DNA from: Eleginops maclovinus | Lineage: Eukaryota; Chordata; Actinopteri; Perciformes; Eleginopidae | Length of the DNA stretch: 64,000 nucleotides | Assembly: GCF_036324505.1 (NCBI RefSeq) | Contig: NC_086370.1 | Span: 14,596,600 to 14,660,599 of the forward strand | Direction: 5' to 3' | Shown: piece by piece, positions 48,939 to 62,000 of the stretch | How the letters are laid out: each line of letters begins with the position of its first letter | How positions within the stretch are numbered: position 1 is the first letter of the stretch | The notes under the pieces: model-generated | The model's input: only the letters and a program-made list of their open reading frames with translations | Told to the model about the DNA's origin: nothing | Database searches by the model: none | Translations under genes and position numbers: made by a program

Positions 48939-51900
48939 CTACAGGCCCTTGTTGAAGAAAACGGTGGTGGTGTTGGGACTGGTCTGTCGTATCCTCTCCT
49001 GCAGATCTGCTTCCAGCCCGCTCACACGCATAGAGCTACAATGAGATGGTTGAACATGATTAAAAATCATTCTACACGTAAGATAACACGGCTTGTACAC
49101 CTATAAGCTCCTTTAACTCCAAGAAGAGTGATGTGGGCGCTTACCTTTTCTGTGGGAAGAGGGCGCAGCACAGAGGAGTTGCAAACACCAGGCTGGAAAA
49201 AGGAGACAGGAAGGACGTTTGTGGACACTTGCATATTTTAAAGTACAGAGAATAGAGTCCATCCAATATAAGATCAAAATGAAAATGTATGTAATTTACT
49301 CACCATAGACCGACAAGCCCAACCTGGATCGGAGCGTTTAGAACGGGGAACCGCTGCAGGGAGACCAAATAAGTTAGAGAAGACTGCAGTGAAACAGACA
49401 AGCTGAACATTTGACATGTTTGTATACACGGACATAATGTGGAATGTGTCTTTTCAGCCTGACAAAAACACCAGCAGATCCACAGACTACAAAAAAAACA
49501 ACAGTATGAAAGCCATGCATGCAGTCTGCTTACCTTCAGGAAAGCTCTCTTCTCCAGAGAATTCATAATAACAGGGGGAATGGCTGTGGGAAAAATGAAT
49601 TAAAATTGGTGAGTCATAAAAGTAAATGTATTCATGATCCAACAAATTGACCCTGCAGTTATGAAAGTTGTTGATTAATACTAAATAATTATATAATAAA
49701 ATCCAACAAAAATCGATCATAATATTCCCTTACCAAAAAAACAGGTGTTATCTAAAGTCTGATCTTAGTGTGCAAAAATGAGTATATTTACTGCTAAGAG
49801 TTGGTGTGCGTCTAACAACATTGTAATTAGTTTTCACTCAATCACAGTTTATTTATAAAGCCAAACATTACAAATTTTACATTTTCTCAGGGGACTTTAC
49901 TGTTTGTACAGCGTATGACGCCCTCTGTCCTAAGACCCTCACATCGGACAAGGAAAAACTTCCAAAGAAACCCCACATTTAACTAGGGCTGAACAATTTT
50001 GGAAAATAATCTAATTGCGATTTAATTGCATTGCGATTATATGTGATTATTTTTCGAGGTCCTCTTCTCATGTATTTTTCAACAAACACAAGCAATACAT
50101 CAATCGTGATTACAATCGTGAACCTTGTGAGGTAGCAACAGTAGCGAGGCACGTTCTGCACAATACCTGACATTGCGAAGCATCTTCCTTTTTAAAGCCA
50201 AAATAATTCCACACAACTGACGTGCCGCCCCTCTTTGGTACCAAACTTCCAGCCATGCACTCTTCTGATGAGCCTGAGGCCTTGCACAGGTTCAAGCGCA
50301 GCGTTGACTTCTTTCCCTGCCTGCTCGGCTTCGCTTGGCTCGGCTCGCTCGCAAGTCACGTGACCAGAAATCTCGTTTTGTCATATCGCGATATTATCGC
50401 AAATGCAATTAATCGTTCAGCCCTACATTTAACAGGAGAAAAATGGAAGAAACCTCGGGGAGAGCAACAGAGGAGGGATCCCTCTCCCAGGACGGACAGA
50501 TGTGCAATCGTTGTGTGTATGTCCTTTTACTCTCATCCTATCAACTACCCTCATTTTAGATCTATTACAGTAATGAATAACCAAACAGGAGACGTGATGT
50601 TGACTTTACCCATTGCTGGCACTGCCATGCCGATCCTCGACACCACCACCTGCATGATGGCCTGCTTGGCAGCATTGGGGGACTCTCCTAACCTGTTTCC
50701 ATTCTCATCCATCACAGGGATACCGAACTTCAACTCTCTGCAAGAAAAACAGAAGTCATTAGACCAGCTGTAGCAGCACTCGCAGCTCCTAAAAGCTCCA
50801 GACCCGAGGGAACCGAGCAGAGGTCTTTGGAATTTTACTTTGGAGATCTCACCTCTGCCTCATGAAGGGGATGTTGATGCAGTTAGCAGCAGCGACCGCA
50901 GCGAAGGGGACGAACCGGCTGGCGATTGGAGGGAGACGCTGAAACACATCAGAAACACATTAAGACAGCTGATCCCTGCACAAATATTAGTTACATATTG
51001 AGTGACATATTTTATGTGTTGATTCACTTGACTACAGGCATTACCGAAGCTAGAGTTTTGAATCCCAAGGCAGTGACGACAGCTCCAGTAGTAGCGCTGA
51101 CGTAGGCCACGCCAAGCTGACTGCAAAGAGACGGATAAGATGTATATCAAAGATAAATTACCCACTTCCTTTTCAACATTTTAACACCTCATAAATAGGT
51201 TGGGGCTGTGACACATTTTCAGACGAGTCGCTTCCGTAAGTGTGCAAGTCCATGCTATGCTTGAATATGCAAAGGTAAAATAACTTCCCCAAAAAAATGA
51301 TAATGCAGAGGAAATGACATGCTTAAAGCATGAATATGTATTTGCATGTTCTGAAGGCAACCCTCTATTCCTCATGCATGCATTGGATGTTTTTCTGCAG
51401 TCTGAAGGATGCATTTTGAGGCACAATGACAAGAATATGCAAGAGCATTTTGACCTGACATCAATTCGTCACACATGTCAGCACGGGTGCATGGTGACAT
51501 GGGGCTGAACATGCTAAACAGTGGAACGTAATACCGCTGTGAGGGAAGGGGAGGACAGCTGCTCCCACAGCCTCCTTACAGGCACTACTTTAGAGGGAGG
51601 ACAGGATTGATCTAGAGTGGAAGTGAAGTGAGAGAAGTCCTCCCTACTTCACGGTCATTGGGGCGTCTCCGCTGCGGTTGGTGTAGTTGACGACGGCGTT
51701 GAAGACTGGTTTACCCACTGCCAGAACACCACCGCCGGAGTGGTCCTGGAAACACAGGCAGACAGTGTTTGAGGAAGTGATATTTCACAGAGTGAGCACA
51801 AACCACGAGTTAGGCTCTGCAGCAGAAGAGTTTGTTGTCAACTTAAATCCTGTCTTTGTAAAAAATACAAGCAAGTCTACAAATGATGGCTGACTAAGAG

Positions 51901-53316
51901 TAACTTTATTATTTGTTAATCTGCAACAAATGAATCTCTTGGTCTATAGAATGAATGGAAATACTGAAAAATGTCCACCTCTTCTTTAAATTACTTTTAA
52001 TTATTAGATTTCTTCGCAATTACTTTTATTTTGTTGACTCGTACATTAGTCACCCTTTATGTGTGTTGTTCTCGTATCCCCACAGTGGAAACAATGTAGG
52101 TCTGATTTGGTCTTCTTAAACACTCTGTACAGATTAACCTAAGTGTTTTGTGTGTATTTAAAGAACAATCTGATTTCTGGCCTTATATTAACTTTAACTG
52201 CTCTGGGGCCTATTTTTATTTTTAAACGCCACTATGTATAGAATGTAAAATGTCAGACTTTGGCGCCCTCGTGTTGCAGTATGCAACAATTACAGTTAAA
52301 TCTGGAGTTCCTATGTATTGGTAATGAATATATTCAATAATAATTAAAAACTAAAAGAAATGTGTACTATTGTAGTAACTGGCTGGGTATTTATAGTATG
52401 TGTAGTCAACATTATAACTTGACTCCACAGTCCTCTCAGCTGCCCAGTAGTTATTCAGAAGTGTCAGCAGTGAGAGTGATATTTTTTATTCTTTAATAGG
52501 AGTTTCCCTCGTGCAGGGATTAAAATCTCTACTTTATGCAGGGGTGTTAGCTCTATTAACATTACTTTGGTGTCACATGGAAACTGTATTTTATTTATTA
52601 AGTATATTTCTCAATTTCGATTTCTTCCATTTTCTTGCTTTTGTTAAGATGATGATATTTTACGTTATTTAGAATACATTGAATTGTGTATTGAACTTTC
52701 AGCTTTACCTGTAGAAGGTGAGCATGGAGCCGGTGATGGACATGTTCATTGGGACCTGAGCAGACATCCTGCCAATCACAAACATCTTCTCCCCGGTGTC
52801 GGGGTGGAAGGCGGAGTCGTAGACGTACTTGGCTCTCCAGAGCTCATCCTCTGTCAGGCCGGGCTTCACAATCCCGGATCTGAACAAGTCCAAACAGAGT
52901 AGACTTAGAATTTTCCACATGAAGAATCGGTCATCACACAAAAACAACATTTGTTTCTTGCATTGAAGGAGAAATGTACAACATAAGACAACAAGCATGA
53001 TTCCCCAAATCTAAAATAAGTTTTTACTTACAAAATAAAGAACACTTATATTGTTAGTATTTAAACTATTTGTAGATCTAGGTTTTAGTTGTGGCTGCAT
53101 AGGCCTATTTTATTTTACTCCGACTCTACCCTTATATCTTATTACCATCTACCTGTAGTTCTCCATGGTCACTCTGGCATCCTCCAGAGTCTCCGAGGAC
53201 AGCAGGACGTTCCTGGGATCTGTCACCATGAAGAAGTGCTTGGCGCGCCCCATGAATGTGCCCTGGTCCCATCTTGGCTCCTTGATGTTTATGTTGAGGG
53301 ACAGTTCTTCAGACAT
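48939..53316 (-). CDS. sfxn3: Sideroflexin 3, mitochondrial serine transporter family
   Basis: Coding exons in transcript order: 53316-53153, 52879-52709, 51745-51648, 51120-51045, 50938-50853, 50737-50610, 49583-49534, 49353-49304, 49192-49145, 49035-48939; about 322 residues. Sideroflexins are inner mitochondrial membrane proteins; SFXN1 and SFXN3 import serine for one-carbon metabolism. Marks: [14 protein letters not shown] at the N-terminus, [50 protein letters not shown] and the C-terminus FFNKGL. The start is the ATG at 53316, matching the family N-terminus. SFXN3 is preferred over SFXN1 because pdzd7 lies head-to-head, as in human. Oddity: the third coding exon is 98 nt and one base short of frame. 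In the W-Q-W-V-N-Q-S-F-N motif a base is missing near 51702-51705, giving a stop at 51657-51655. All other exons are intact, so this may be an assembly error. Confidence 0.88.
49837..50530. repeat. Teleost interspersed repeat, split by a MITE
   Basis: The left part (about 49837-49983) and right part (about 50426-50530) read as one repeat: GACGCCCTCTGTCCTAAGAC, ACATCGGACAAGG, then GGAGAAAAATGGAAGAAACC and GGGATCCCTCTCCCAGGACG. I recognise this as a module common in fish genomes. It lies in an sfxn3 intron. Confidence 0.55.
49976..50433. mobile_element. hAT-family MITE with perfect 8-bp target duplication
   Basis: The element at 49984-50425 starts TAGGGCTGAACAATT and ends with the inverse of TAGGGCTGAACGATT (one mismatch in 15). 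The 8-mer CATTTAAC flanks both ends exactly (49976-49983 and 50426-50433). At 442 bp it carries no transposase. It is inserted in another repeat within an sfxn3 intron. Confidence 0.88.
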
Positions 53317-54017
53317 CCTGTCTCTCTTCAATTATTAGCAGACATGTGAATTAGTATTCATACCATGTTACAAATGTATACTGGTTTCACATGTAAATAC
53401 AAGTGATTTTGTCACTTCCTTTTGTCAATCATTACTAAAATAACAACAACCTTGGATGCAGTCAGGTCTCCTCCACCTCTGCTGTATTAATAGCTCTGCT
53501 ACTATGCAGCGCTGCATTGAGGTAAAGCCCCCTCCCCCATCACTGAACACAACATACATTTCTGAGCAAATAACCCCAACCTGACTAGTGAACCAGGTTT
53601 ACCTGCTGCAAGCATGATCTGTCTCTCCACACATTCTTTAATTTTGGTACAAAGTTAAAGGTTGATCACTTGCTCTAATTTCTGTCTTAAAGGGGTGCTT
53701 TTGTCATGGATGATAGGTTAGTCAAAAGCACTTAGATAGAATCGGAGGATGAAACCCTCTTTGTTAGTCACATACATATATACATAATATTATCTTGATT
53801 TGTTTATAAAGTTCATCAATTTGTAAAAAAAAATGTGCCACACAAGTTTCTTTAGCTAATTGTGAGGAAAGACTCTTAGACGAGCAATTCAATATTATTA
53901 TTTTTGCTTTAAAAATGCAACACAAATACAACACAGCTCTACATTGACACATTTTCCCCAAGTACATAGCAGACACTCCTGGGGCTGAGCACTAACACTC
54001 AACTATTACAGGAATGT

Positions 54018-54059
<42 letters not shown>

Positions 54060-54683
54060 CATTTTGCAGCAGCCCTATAGCCTTAAGCAGATGACCATCT
54101 TTAAAAGCATCTGCAAAATGCAAATGTATAACAACATACTTCTATAACTGATATGGTGGATTTGGTAACAAAATGTTTCTGAACACACTAAAGAGTTCTG
54201 GTTGTGTTGCTCGTTATAAATACAATTGAACCTTTCAGTTAACTAGAAACACGTGTATTGAGTCCCACTGTGAGGAGATGATGAAATGAATATCGTGACA
54301 CATTCACTGACAGATGGGATTGGGGAAGTCACGACACGATGCCGGTTGGCTAGCTAGCTAGCAAGGTACCTGATAATGCCATTGAAATTCACAGAGACGT
54401 ACACAAATATGCACCCTTAACAGTGCAACAAAATCATATCCCTACAACATCAAACTCTAGGTTTTAAGGATTTAACACAGCTTTTTTAACGCATAAAAAC
54501 AAACCATGTCTGTGCTCTTGGTAAACTAACGTTAAGCTAGCCAGGTAGTTTACAGGCTAACTCATATGCTAACACTTTAATCAGAGTCATACGGACACAC
54601 AGCGAGGCGGAGTGAACGGTAACTTATCCGTAATGTGATTTTAATGTATTAAAGTTGTTAATGCAAGCACCTCTGAAACATAC
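53317..54683 (-). other. sfxn3 first intron
   Basis: Non-coding; holds a (GT)n run at 54022-54057. Confidence 0.5.
54022..54057 (+). repeat. (GT)n microsatellite
   Basis: A 36-bp GT run in the 5' intron of sfxn3. Confidence 0.95.
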
Positions 54684-54760
54684 CTGGTTTGCAGTCGTTG
54701 TTTTGCGAAAATGTATGACCTCTCAATAACACAGCTACACCGGGTGGACCTGTGCTGCTT
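54684..54760 (-). other. Probable 5'UTR exon of sfxn3
   Basis: On the minus strand, sequence ending GCAAACCAG|GTATGT gives a good donor at 54684. The upstream limit is not defined. It would splice to the exon carrying the ATG at 53316. Confidence 0.4.
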
Positions 54761-57489
54761 TCAGTACATTAAAAAGTGTCGTAAAACTGAGTTTCGCTGC
54801 AAATGATTGAGGTATGCTCATACACTATTTTTTGTTTTACCCAATGTAACTATATTTCATCTTATATAGTGCAATATCTTACGTCCTATTTATTTAATAT
54901 CATACTGTACTATATTATGCTGTTTATTGATACAGCTTTAGTTTAGCAGGTAATCACACCACTGTCAGTTTTGTGCTTTAACTTTTTCTTGAATTACTCT
55001 TCTTCATTTCATTGGAACTGTATTTTGTATACTTGTTCCCAATAAAAAATGTCGATTGATAGTAACTTTTTAGATATTACTTTTTTCCTATTTTAAACGC
55101 TCTATTTCATACCCCTCTATTCGACTCTATGTATCTGTAGGTTAGTATTTTTTCTTGGTGCTGCTGTGTAATTACAGCATCTCATCCTATCTTATTAGGA
55201 CACACTCCTCGGTTATACCACATTTTTGATCAAACATTATTCGATAAAAAATAGTTAAAACACGGTCATATTCGTCCATGTGAGGTTGAGTGCCGGAAAT
55301 CAGAGCTTCGTACATGTCTTTGAAAGTAGCACCGTGCAGTCAGATACTGGGAGCGGTGTGTCGTCATGGAGGACGTGAGCAGATGGAAACCCCTGGGCGT
55401 GGGAGGGTGGACAACACACGATTGGTTAAAAGCAGCTGACTGGCTCGAGGTTGTTTTGTACTTAACATTTTTCAAAAGTTTTACATTTGTCCAGAAAAAA
55501 AGTCATATAAATGTATTCAGTGCAAAAAAACCAAAACAACAATTGAATGATTATTCCTGACAAAGTTTTGAAAAGATGTAGGCCTATAGGAATTTGTAAT
55601 GTAGACAGTATGCAGCTACTGTGATTACGATCGTCTCTTTTCTATTCAATGAAAAAAAACATATTTTAAGTATTTATTCTGCATTTAAGAAAGTGTTTTT
55701 AAAAAAATCATAAATAACCAGTGAAACCCTTCTGTAGCAGTTTTTTTCTTACTTAACAGTAGCTATAGTCTAATATATTAATCATATGTCAATAGTATCA
55801 TATGTTTGGTTATATCTATTTGGGGAAAATACGTAGGGCTACTGTATTTGTTCAAGCTAAGATTCCCTTTGATGTACATGTTTTTTCAATAAAGTTGTAT
55901 ACAATTATAATTATTATGACCAACTGAAACAACCTGCTTTTAAAATGAGTTGTAAACTTTAATCATTTGTGGATGATCCTATGTTTTAACAGTACTAATC
56001 AACCACATCAAACGGATCCTTTTTTTTCGAATAAAAAAAATCAAGATTTTCAAGGTCGAAATGTCCTGTTTCTTTTCAGTACCACTGGTATTAATATGAT
56101 TAATAAATACCCAGGGCACTGCAGCAAATCGGATTTACATGGAGATTGTGATGTGACACATCTGGCCACCGGGTGGGGTTGTTTACCCACCTCACAGGCA
56201 GGAGGGAAGAGCTCACTTTCTCCACACATCTCTGCAGTTTTACTGGGAACAATGACTTATTCGACACATTAATAACCTGACGACAAACTGACACAGACTT
56301 GAAGCAGTGTAGCTGTAATATAATTCCTATTGGTGTACTTAATCATCATTACTTCAGCGCTAATGGCTGCACAGCTGCAGAGGCTTATGTAAAAGGATTA
56401 AACCTTATAGGACAACAATTGTCACCTGGAGAACTACTGGGGTGGCACTAATCCTCCGGAGGTGTCCGATAATAATGCATCAGCCAGGCGGACCGGTGAG
56501 CTTATCCCGGACAAAATGGAGACACAGCAGGTAACTCTCATACGATGTTCACTTTATTTTAAACGCTATGTCACGATGAAACAGTTTTGTAGCGTTTCAC
56601 GGGTTGAAGTATCCACAACATACTTGGTGTGGTTAAAGTTTGTTGATACCTCTGCAAAAACTCAACAAGCAGTTCAAAGGTTTAGTTAGGAATAGACTAT
56701 AATGAACTGTCAAAAAGTATGTCACTTTACTGTCTCTTAGACGCTGTCCATGGTGCTGATTGATAAACACGTGATGTTTAATGAGAATATGACAACGTAA
56801 CCTCTTTTTTTTACATTACATTACATTTTATTTTATTCAAGGTCCCAGGTTAAAAGTCATTACTTAACCAAAATGAGTATCCCATGAGGTTCTTCTGAGC
56901 CCACAGTACTCTTTACAGTATATTGTCCTCACAACAGATATCCATTTAATTAAACATGACTCGAGGGGAATCACCATGCACCACTGACTTCTCTGTAGAC
57001 AGGCCGGCAGCAGCTGAAGCAGGGGAAACAGGCACCGTGAGCTCTATGGAGATGGATTCAGATTCTGCAAAGGAAATAAGTGGAATATACCAACTTCTTT
57101 AAACTACAAAGTAAAGTCAACAGTTGAATCATGGATCAAGGAACTATTTCGCCATTGGTTTTATTCAGCTGTGTGGAGCTCAGCTTTCACTTTTTTCATG
57201 TTGCATTTCTCCTTTGGATCTAGGATTCAATTATTAGGCCTAGTATTGGGTCAGAATTTGTTTTTAATGAAGATCAGAGATGTTGCCTGCAGCCTTGTAA
57301 GTTGCGTGCTCCAGTTTGGACCTTTTTCTCCCACTTTGGACAAGCAAGTGAAAGAAAACTCCAGTTCCCCACCACATTTGTCCTCCGTATCCATACCTTC
57401 ATCCCAGGCTGCACCTCTTCTATTCTGACAGCAAGCACAAGATATCCTCCTGTCTGGATGACTAAGGGAAGGATTGCCAGACACATAGC
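54761..57489. other. Divergent sfxn3-pdzd7 intergenic region with probable pdzd7 5' exons
   Basis: Candidate non-coding pdzd7 exons: one ending ATGGAGACACAGCAG|GTAACT near 56531, and one between TTCTCTGTAG (ending near 57000) and the donor CAGGCACC|GTGAGC near 57038. The space between the two start regions would hold both promoters. No other gene was seen. Confidence 0.35.
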
Positions 57490-58982
57490 ATGGCTCGCTC
57501 TCCTCACCCCTCTGGCTGGAGGGAGATGACAAATGGAGAAGGGCACCCCCATTACAACCATGGCGGCCAGACCGGGGGTTCCCACAGCACCACGCGCTAC
57601 ATGCAGAAGAAACAGCACCGCCACAGACGCAGGTCCTCCTCCCCGATGGGCCGGGTCATTATCATCAACTCACCTGTTGACGGTGAGTTCACCGTGCACA
57701 TTAGTTGAACAATATTTAAAGGATTACTTCTCTTTTTAAAGCAAAAATAAATACCAAAAATAAGCAAGAAGTGTGCAGACTTTAATTTTGGATGTGAAAA
57801 CCTGAGGCATTTTTACTATTCTAAATGTTAATAAGATAAAATTGTATTGATCCCAATTTGGGAAACTATTTGACAAGTATGTTGTTAACAAAACAGTTAA
57901 TGAATTAGTTGGTAAAATAATTGACAATTAAAATATTTATCAGTTGCAGCCTTAGTAAACAGATGTATGTTCCTCAGTGAATCATGGTTGAAAAAAGTTA
58001 CACTTCTTGGAGGAACAAAAAAACATTATTACTATTTGAGAAATAATATTGATGTATTTGAAAATAGTTTTGAAATATAAAACCTGACTTTCTTTTTCCT
58101 TGGTATTGCAGGAGGGGAGGACAGTGAAGACATTCACACAGTGACAGTAGATAAGAGTCCAGATGGGCGGTTGGGGTTCAGTGTCCGTGGGGGGTCTGAA
58201 CATGGACTTGGCATATTTGTCAGCAAGGTGGAGGATGACAGCACTGCAGGTTAGGAGGAAGTGTGTATGTGTGTGTGTCTGACGCTGACTGCAAGCTTAT
58301 TTTAGAGTTTGCTTCCATCTATGCATGTGGTCTTTTGTTTCCTTGTGACATTTACTCCGGTGTATCGTACTGAGTGCCACCTGTGTCTGCAGAGCAGGCT
58401 GGGCTGACGGTGGGTGATAAGCTGGTGGAGGTGAACGGGGTCAGCCTGGAGAGCATCACCATGAGCAGCGCTGTGAAGGTCCTGACGGGCAACAACAGGC
58501 TGCGGATGGTGGTGAGACGGGTGGGCAAGATTCCCGGCATTCGCTACTCCAAGGAGAAGACCACATGGTGAGTTTATTCAGTGCAGGTTGTGCCAATGTG
58601 AAGGAGGCTGCCAAAAATGATATCTCTCCTCTGTTCTACAATTAAATATTTACACCACATTCCAAACTTCACTAAACAGAGAGTAAATATTGTGATTGTA
58701 CTTCGCTCTGTTACGTGAAGTACAGACTACAACCTTGTTTTAACCACCACTGACCCTAGCATGGCCCGTGTTTTGTGAAGTCTTGTCACTTGACTGCAGC
58801 TCACACTGGTTATCTTTCTTTTGGGATATACTGTATCTTGGTTTCATGTGGCAGCGGTGGATGGATTACCGCTGTGACCTTTATGGCTATTTGATTAACC
58901 GATGCTGATGGGCTTGAGTGCTGGAGATAAAGACTATATTTGAGTTTTTCATGCATGAATATTTGTCATCTATTGCATGTGT

Positions 58983-59063
<81 letters not shown>

Positions 59064-62000
59064 TGTGTGTGTGTGTGTGTGCGTGTGTGTGTGTGTGTAG
59101 GGTGGATCTGATTCACCGGCGGATGGTGGTGGAGGAGAGCGGTCGAACACCGTCAGAGACGAGTTCAGACAGTGCTCTCCGGAGGATCGTGCATCTCTTC
59201 ACCACATCAGATGACTACTGTCTGGGCTTCAACATCAGAGGAGGCAAAGAGTTTGGACTGGGAATTTATGTTTCTAAGTATGAACCATGTGTGGATTTAA
59301 ACACATTCAGCTAATGTTTTGCACCTGAAGAGTCTAGAGGCATCCGACAAACACAATTATTGAGGGTGGTGCCATGCGCGGGTTAGGAGGAGTCTAGCTG
59401 TTACTCCTCCAAAAGTTTTCTTGAGCAAAAAGGAGCACGGTTGAGAACATATTTTTGCATTAAATCTAAGCAAAGAGACATCAATTGGAGCCTATCAAAC
59501 TGATATGATAAGCTTGTAGAGTGATTAAGACACAAACAGCTCGTAAATAAGATGTACTTATGAAATACTAATAACATCACAGTTAAAAAAAGGAATACTA
59601 GAACATACAATTAAAGAAGTATACAAGCAGTTAAGCTTCAGCTTTTACTGTAAGTGCCCAGGCTTTACCTAAGTTCAGATTTGACATACATCTACTGTAT
59701 ATCTGTTTGTGTGTGTTCCTCTCTAGGTTGGACCCAGGTGGGCTTGCAGAACAACATGGCATCAAAATGGGTGATCAAATCCTTGCAGCAAACGGGATCG
59801 GCTTTGATGACATCACCCATAGCAATGCAGTCGAGGTTCTGAAGAGCCACACTCATGTCATGTTGACCATCAGGGTGAGGGACAATTTCATAAATAACAT
59901 TATAAATAATAAACTTGAGGTCACAATTAAACGCTGCATTTATCAACAGTTTTATATTAAGCAGATTCTGCACCTTTAACCTCTTACAGGTCGTTTTAGC
60001 TTCTTTAAGCTTACCCTCCACTTCACTTCGTCCAAAAAAGGTCTTACAAAACCCTGTCGATTCCCGCTCAGCAACTAAGAGCTGCAAAGTTAGCGGCTAG
60101 CTGGTGAACAAAATGGAGCATTTAGTAGCTGAAAAGTGAAATAGGAGTTGTAGGAGAACAAAACAGAACTAAAAGGAGAGTTAATACTGGGCTTACATTC
60201 ATCAAATTAATTCTGATGTTGTTCCATGTCAGCTGGTTGTGTAGATGGGAAAAACATGTGTTAATTTCCACTTGAGAAAGTGATAATATATCAATGTTGT
60301 GTTCACCGCCTATTCCTTTTAAATGCTTTAAAGATCAGTAAGGTTGTTTTAAGTCTGATTTCAGAAATGTTTGGGCGTTTATACCTCACTGCTGCAGTGT
60401 TGTATGACAATATTAATCATCTGCTCAGGTTTAAACATAAGAACTGATTGGGTGCTGTGACAATAATAAATGTTACAGCATGTTAAACAACACCGGCTCT
60501 TCTCAGAGGAGACATGGTGAACCTGCAGAGCAGAGCGAACAGCTGGCTCAGCCCTTCAGTTCCTTATGTGTCTGTGTACGCATGCATGTGTGCAAGGGTG
60601 CGTCACTTAACCTGTGACATTCTTAGATAAAGGAATTGTGTGTCTGTGTGTATTAAATGGGCACATGTGTGTTGCACAGTGTGTTTGAGCGCTCTCTTAG
60701 CTCACTGACACTGCTACGTGCTCATTTTACTCCTCTGATCTCAGGTTCCGCGTGTGAAAAACAGACAGGGAGGACGTTCATTATTCAAAGGCAGTCAGGG
60801 ATCGGGTTATAATCAACAGAAAGCTGAATATTATTTCTTTCTTGTCTCCCCTATTAAACTCAATTGTGTGTCACACATAGTGGAGCCATGGTTAATTGTA
60901 GTTACTAAACTCTGTCACACCTAGGCACTGGTTTTTTGTGGAACATTTTAGAAGTGACCTGCATCTGTGTGTTATTTATTTGACCTTAAACGGTGTTGGT
61001 GAAACAATCCCTTAAAATAGACTCAAGGCTATCGGGTACTAGTTCACACAGAAAATGTCTCTTTCCTCGAAACCATTGTAAACTATTGCACTCCGTCATC
61101 CTGTTTATTTGTCCTTCTGTGCATGAACCCTTTTTAACTAAAATATCATTCTTTGTATGACATTTTAGGGATAGGTATAAGGATACACATGGATACATTT
61201 TGACAAACTAACAAGGCAAATAAAATTGATGTGACACATGTACAGTATATGAGGTAATAAGTATTAAATCTGATAATAGAGGCTACCAAAAAAATATCTA
61301 TGAAAGTGTAACTTCTGTAACTCTGTCTAACTTTGCTTGTTTCCTTTTCATGGCTTTTATGACTTCATTGACCAATATGTTTTCACTGAGTGTTAATATA
61401 ATGATGTTTTTGCACTTCAGGAAGCTGGGAGATATCCTGCATACAAGGAGATGGTGGCAGAATACGGCTGGCTCGACAAACGTATGTTGATTACTACATC
61501 AGAGATAATGTTTAAGATGAAGTTTTAACAGCGATGATGACTTAAGTAGTAGCATGGAGAGTGTAATTTACAAGAGATTGCAAATCTGACTGGGTGAATT
61601 GGAGTTTTACATTTTAAATATCTGTTTGCAAGCCTCGTATTTGCTTTTAAACAAGACTGGCACAGTGGCCACATGTAGCCTGCTTACACTAAATCCCTCT
61701 CATTTAATTTATTCACAGGACCCAAATGCCTTGTTCTTAAGTTTTATAACAGCACTTCTGAACGTCGGCAGGGATTAATTCAGCGTACTGAAATGTCTGG
61801 AACATAGCATGACCTGACATCTGGGTCATTCAAAGCCAGACAGACGTTGTTCTAATCAAAGCACACAGTAGAATAAGGAAATTAAGCTTCCTGTGCAAAT
61901 CTGATTCACTTTATAACGTCGCAGCTGTATCTCTGTGTGATTTGCTCACATAATAATTGGACAGTTTGGTTAGGCATTGCACTTGCACAATATTATTAAA

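Noticed and set aside
50222..50773. 183-codon plus-strand frame
   Set aside because: It runs through MITE sequence, an interspersed repeat and antisense of an sfxn3 exon; it has no domain of its own.
53317..53331. Upstream in-frame start for sfxn3
   Set aside because: The codon is TTG, not ATG; the ATG at 53316 matches the family N-terminus.
57274..57624. 116-codon minus-strand frame
   Set aside because: It is antisense to the first coding exon of pdzd7, whose plus frame is clearly homologous to the family.
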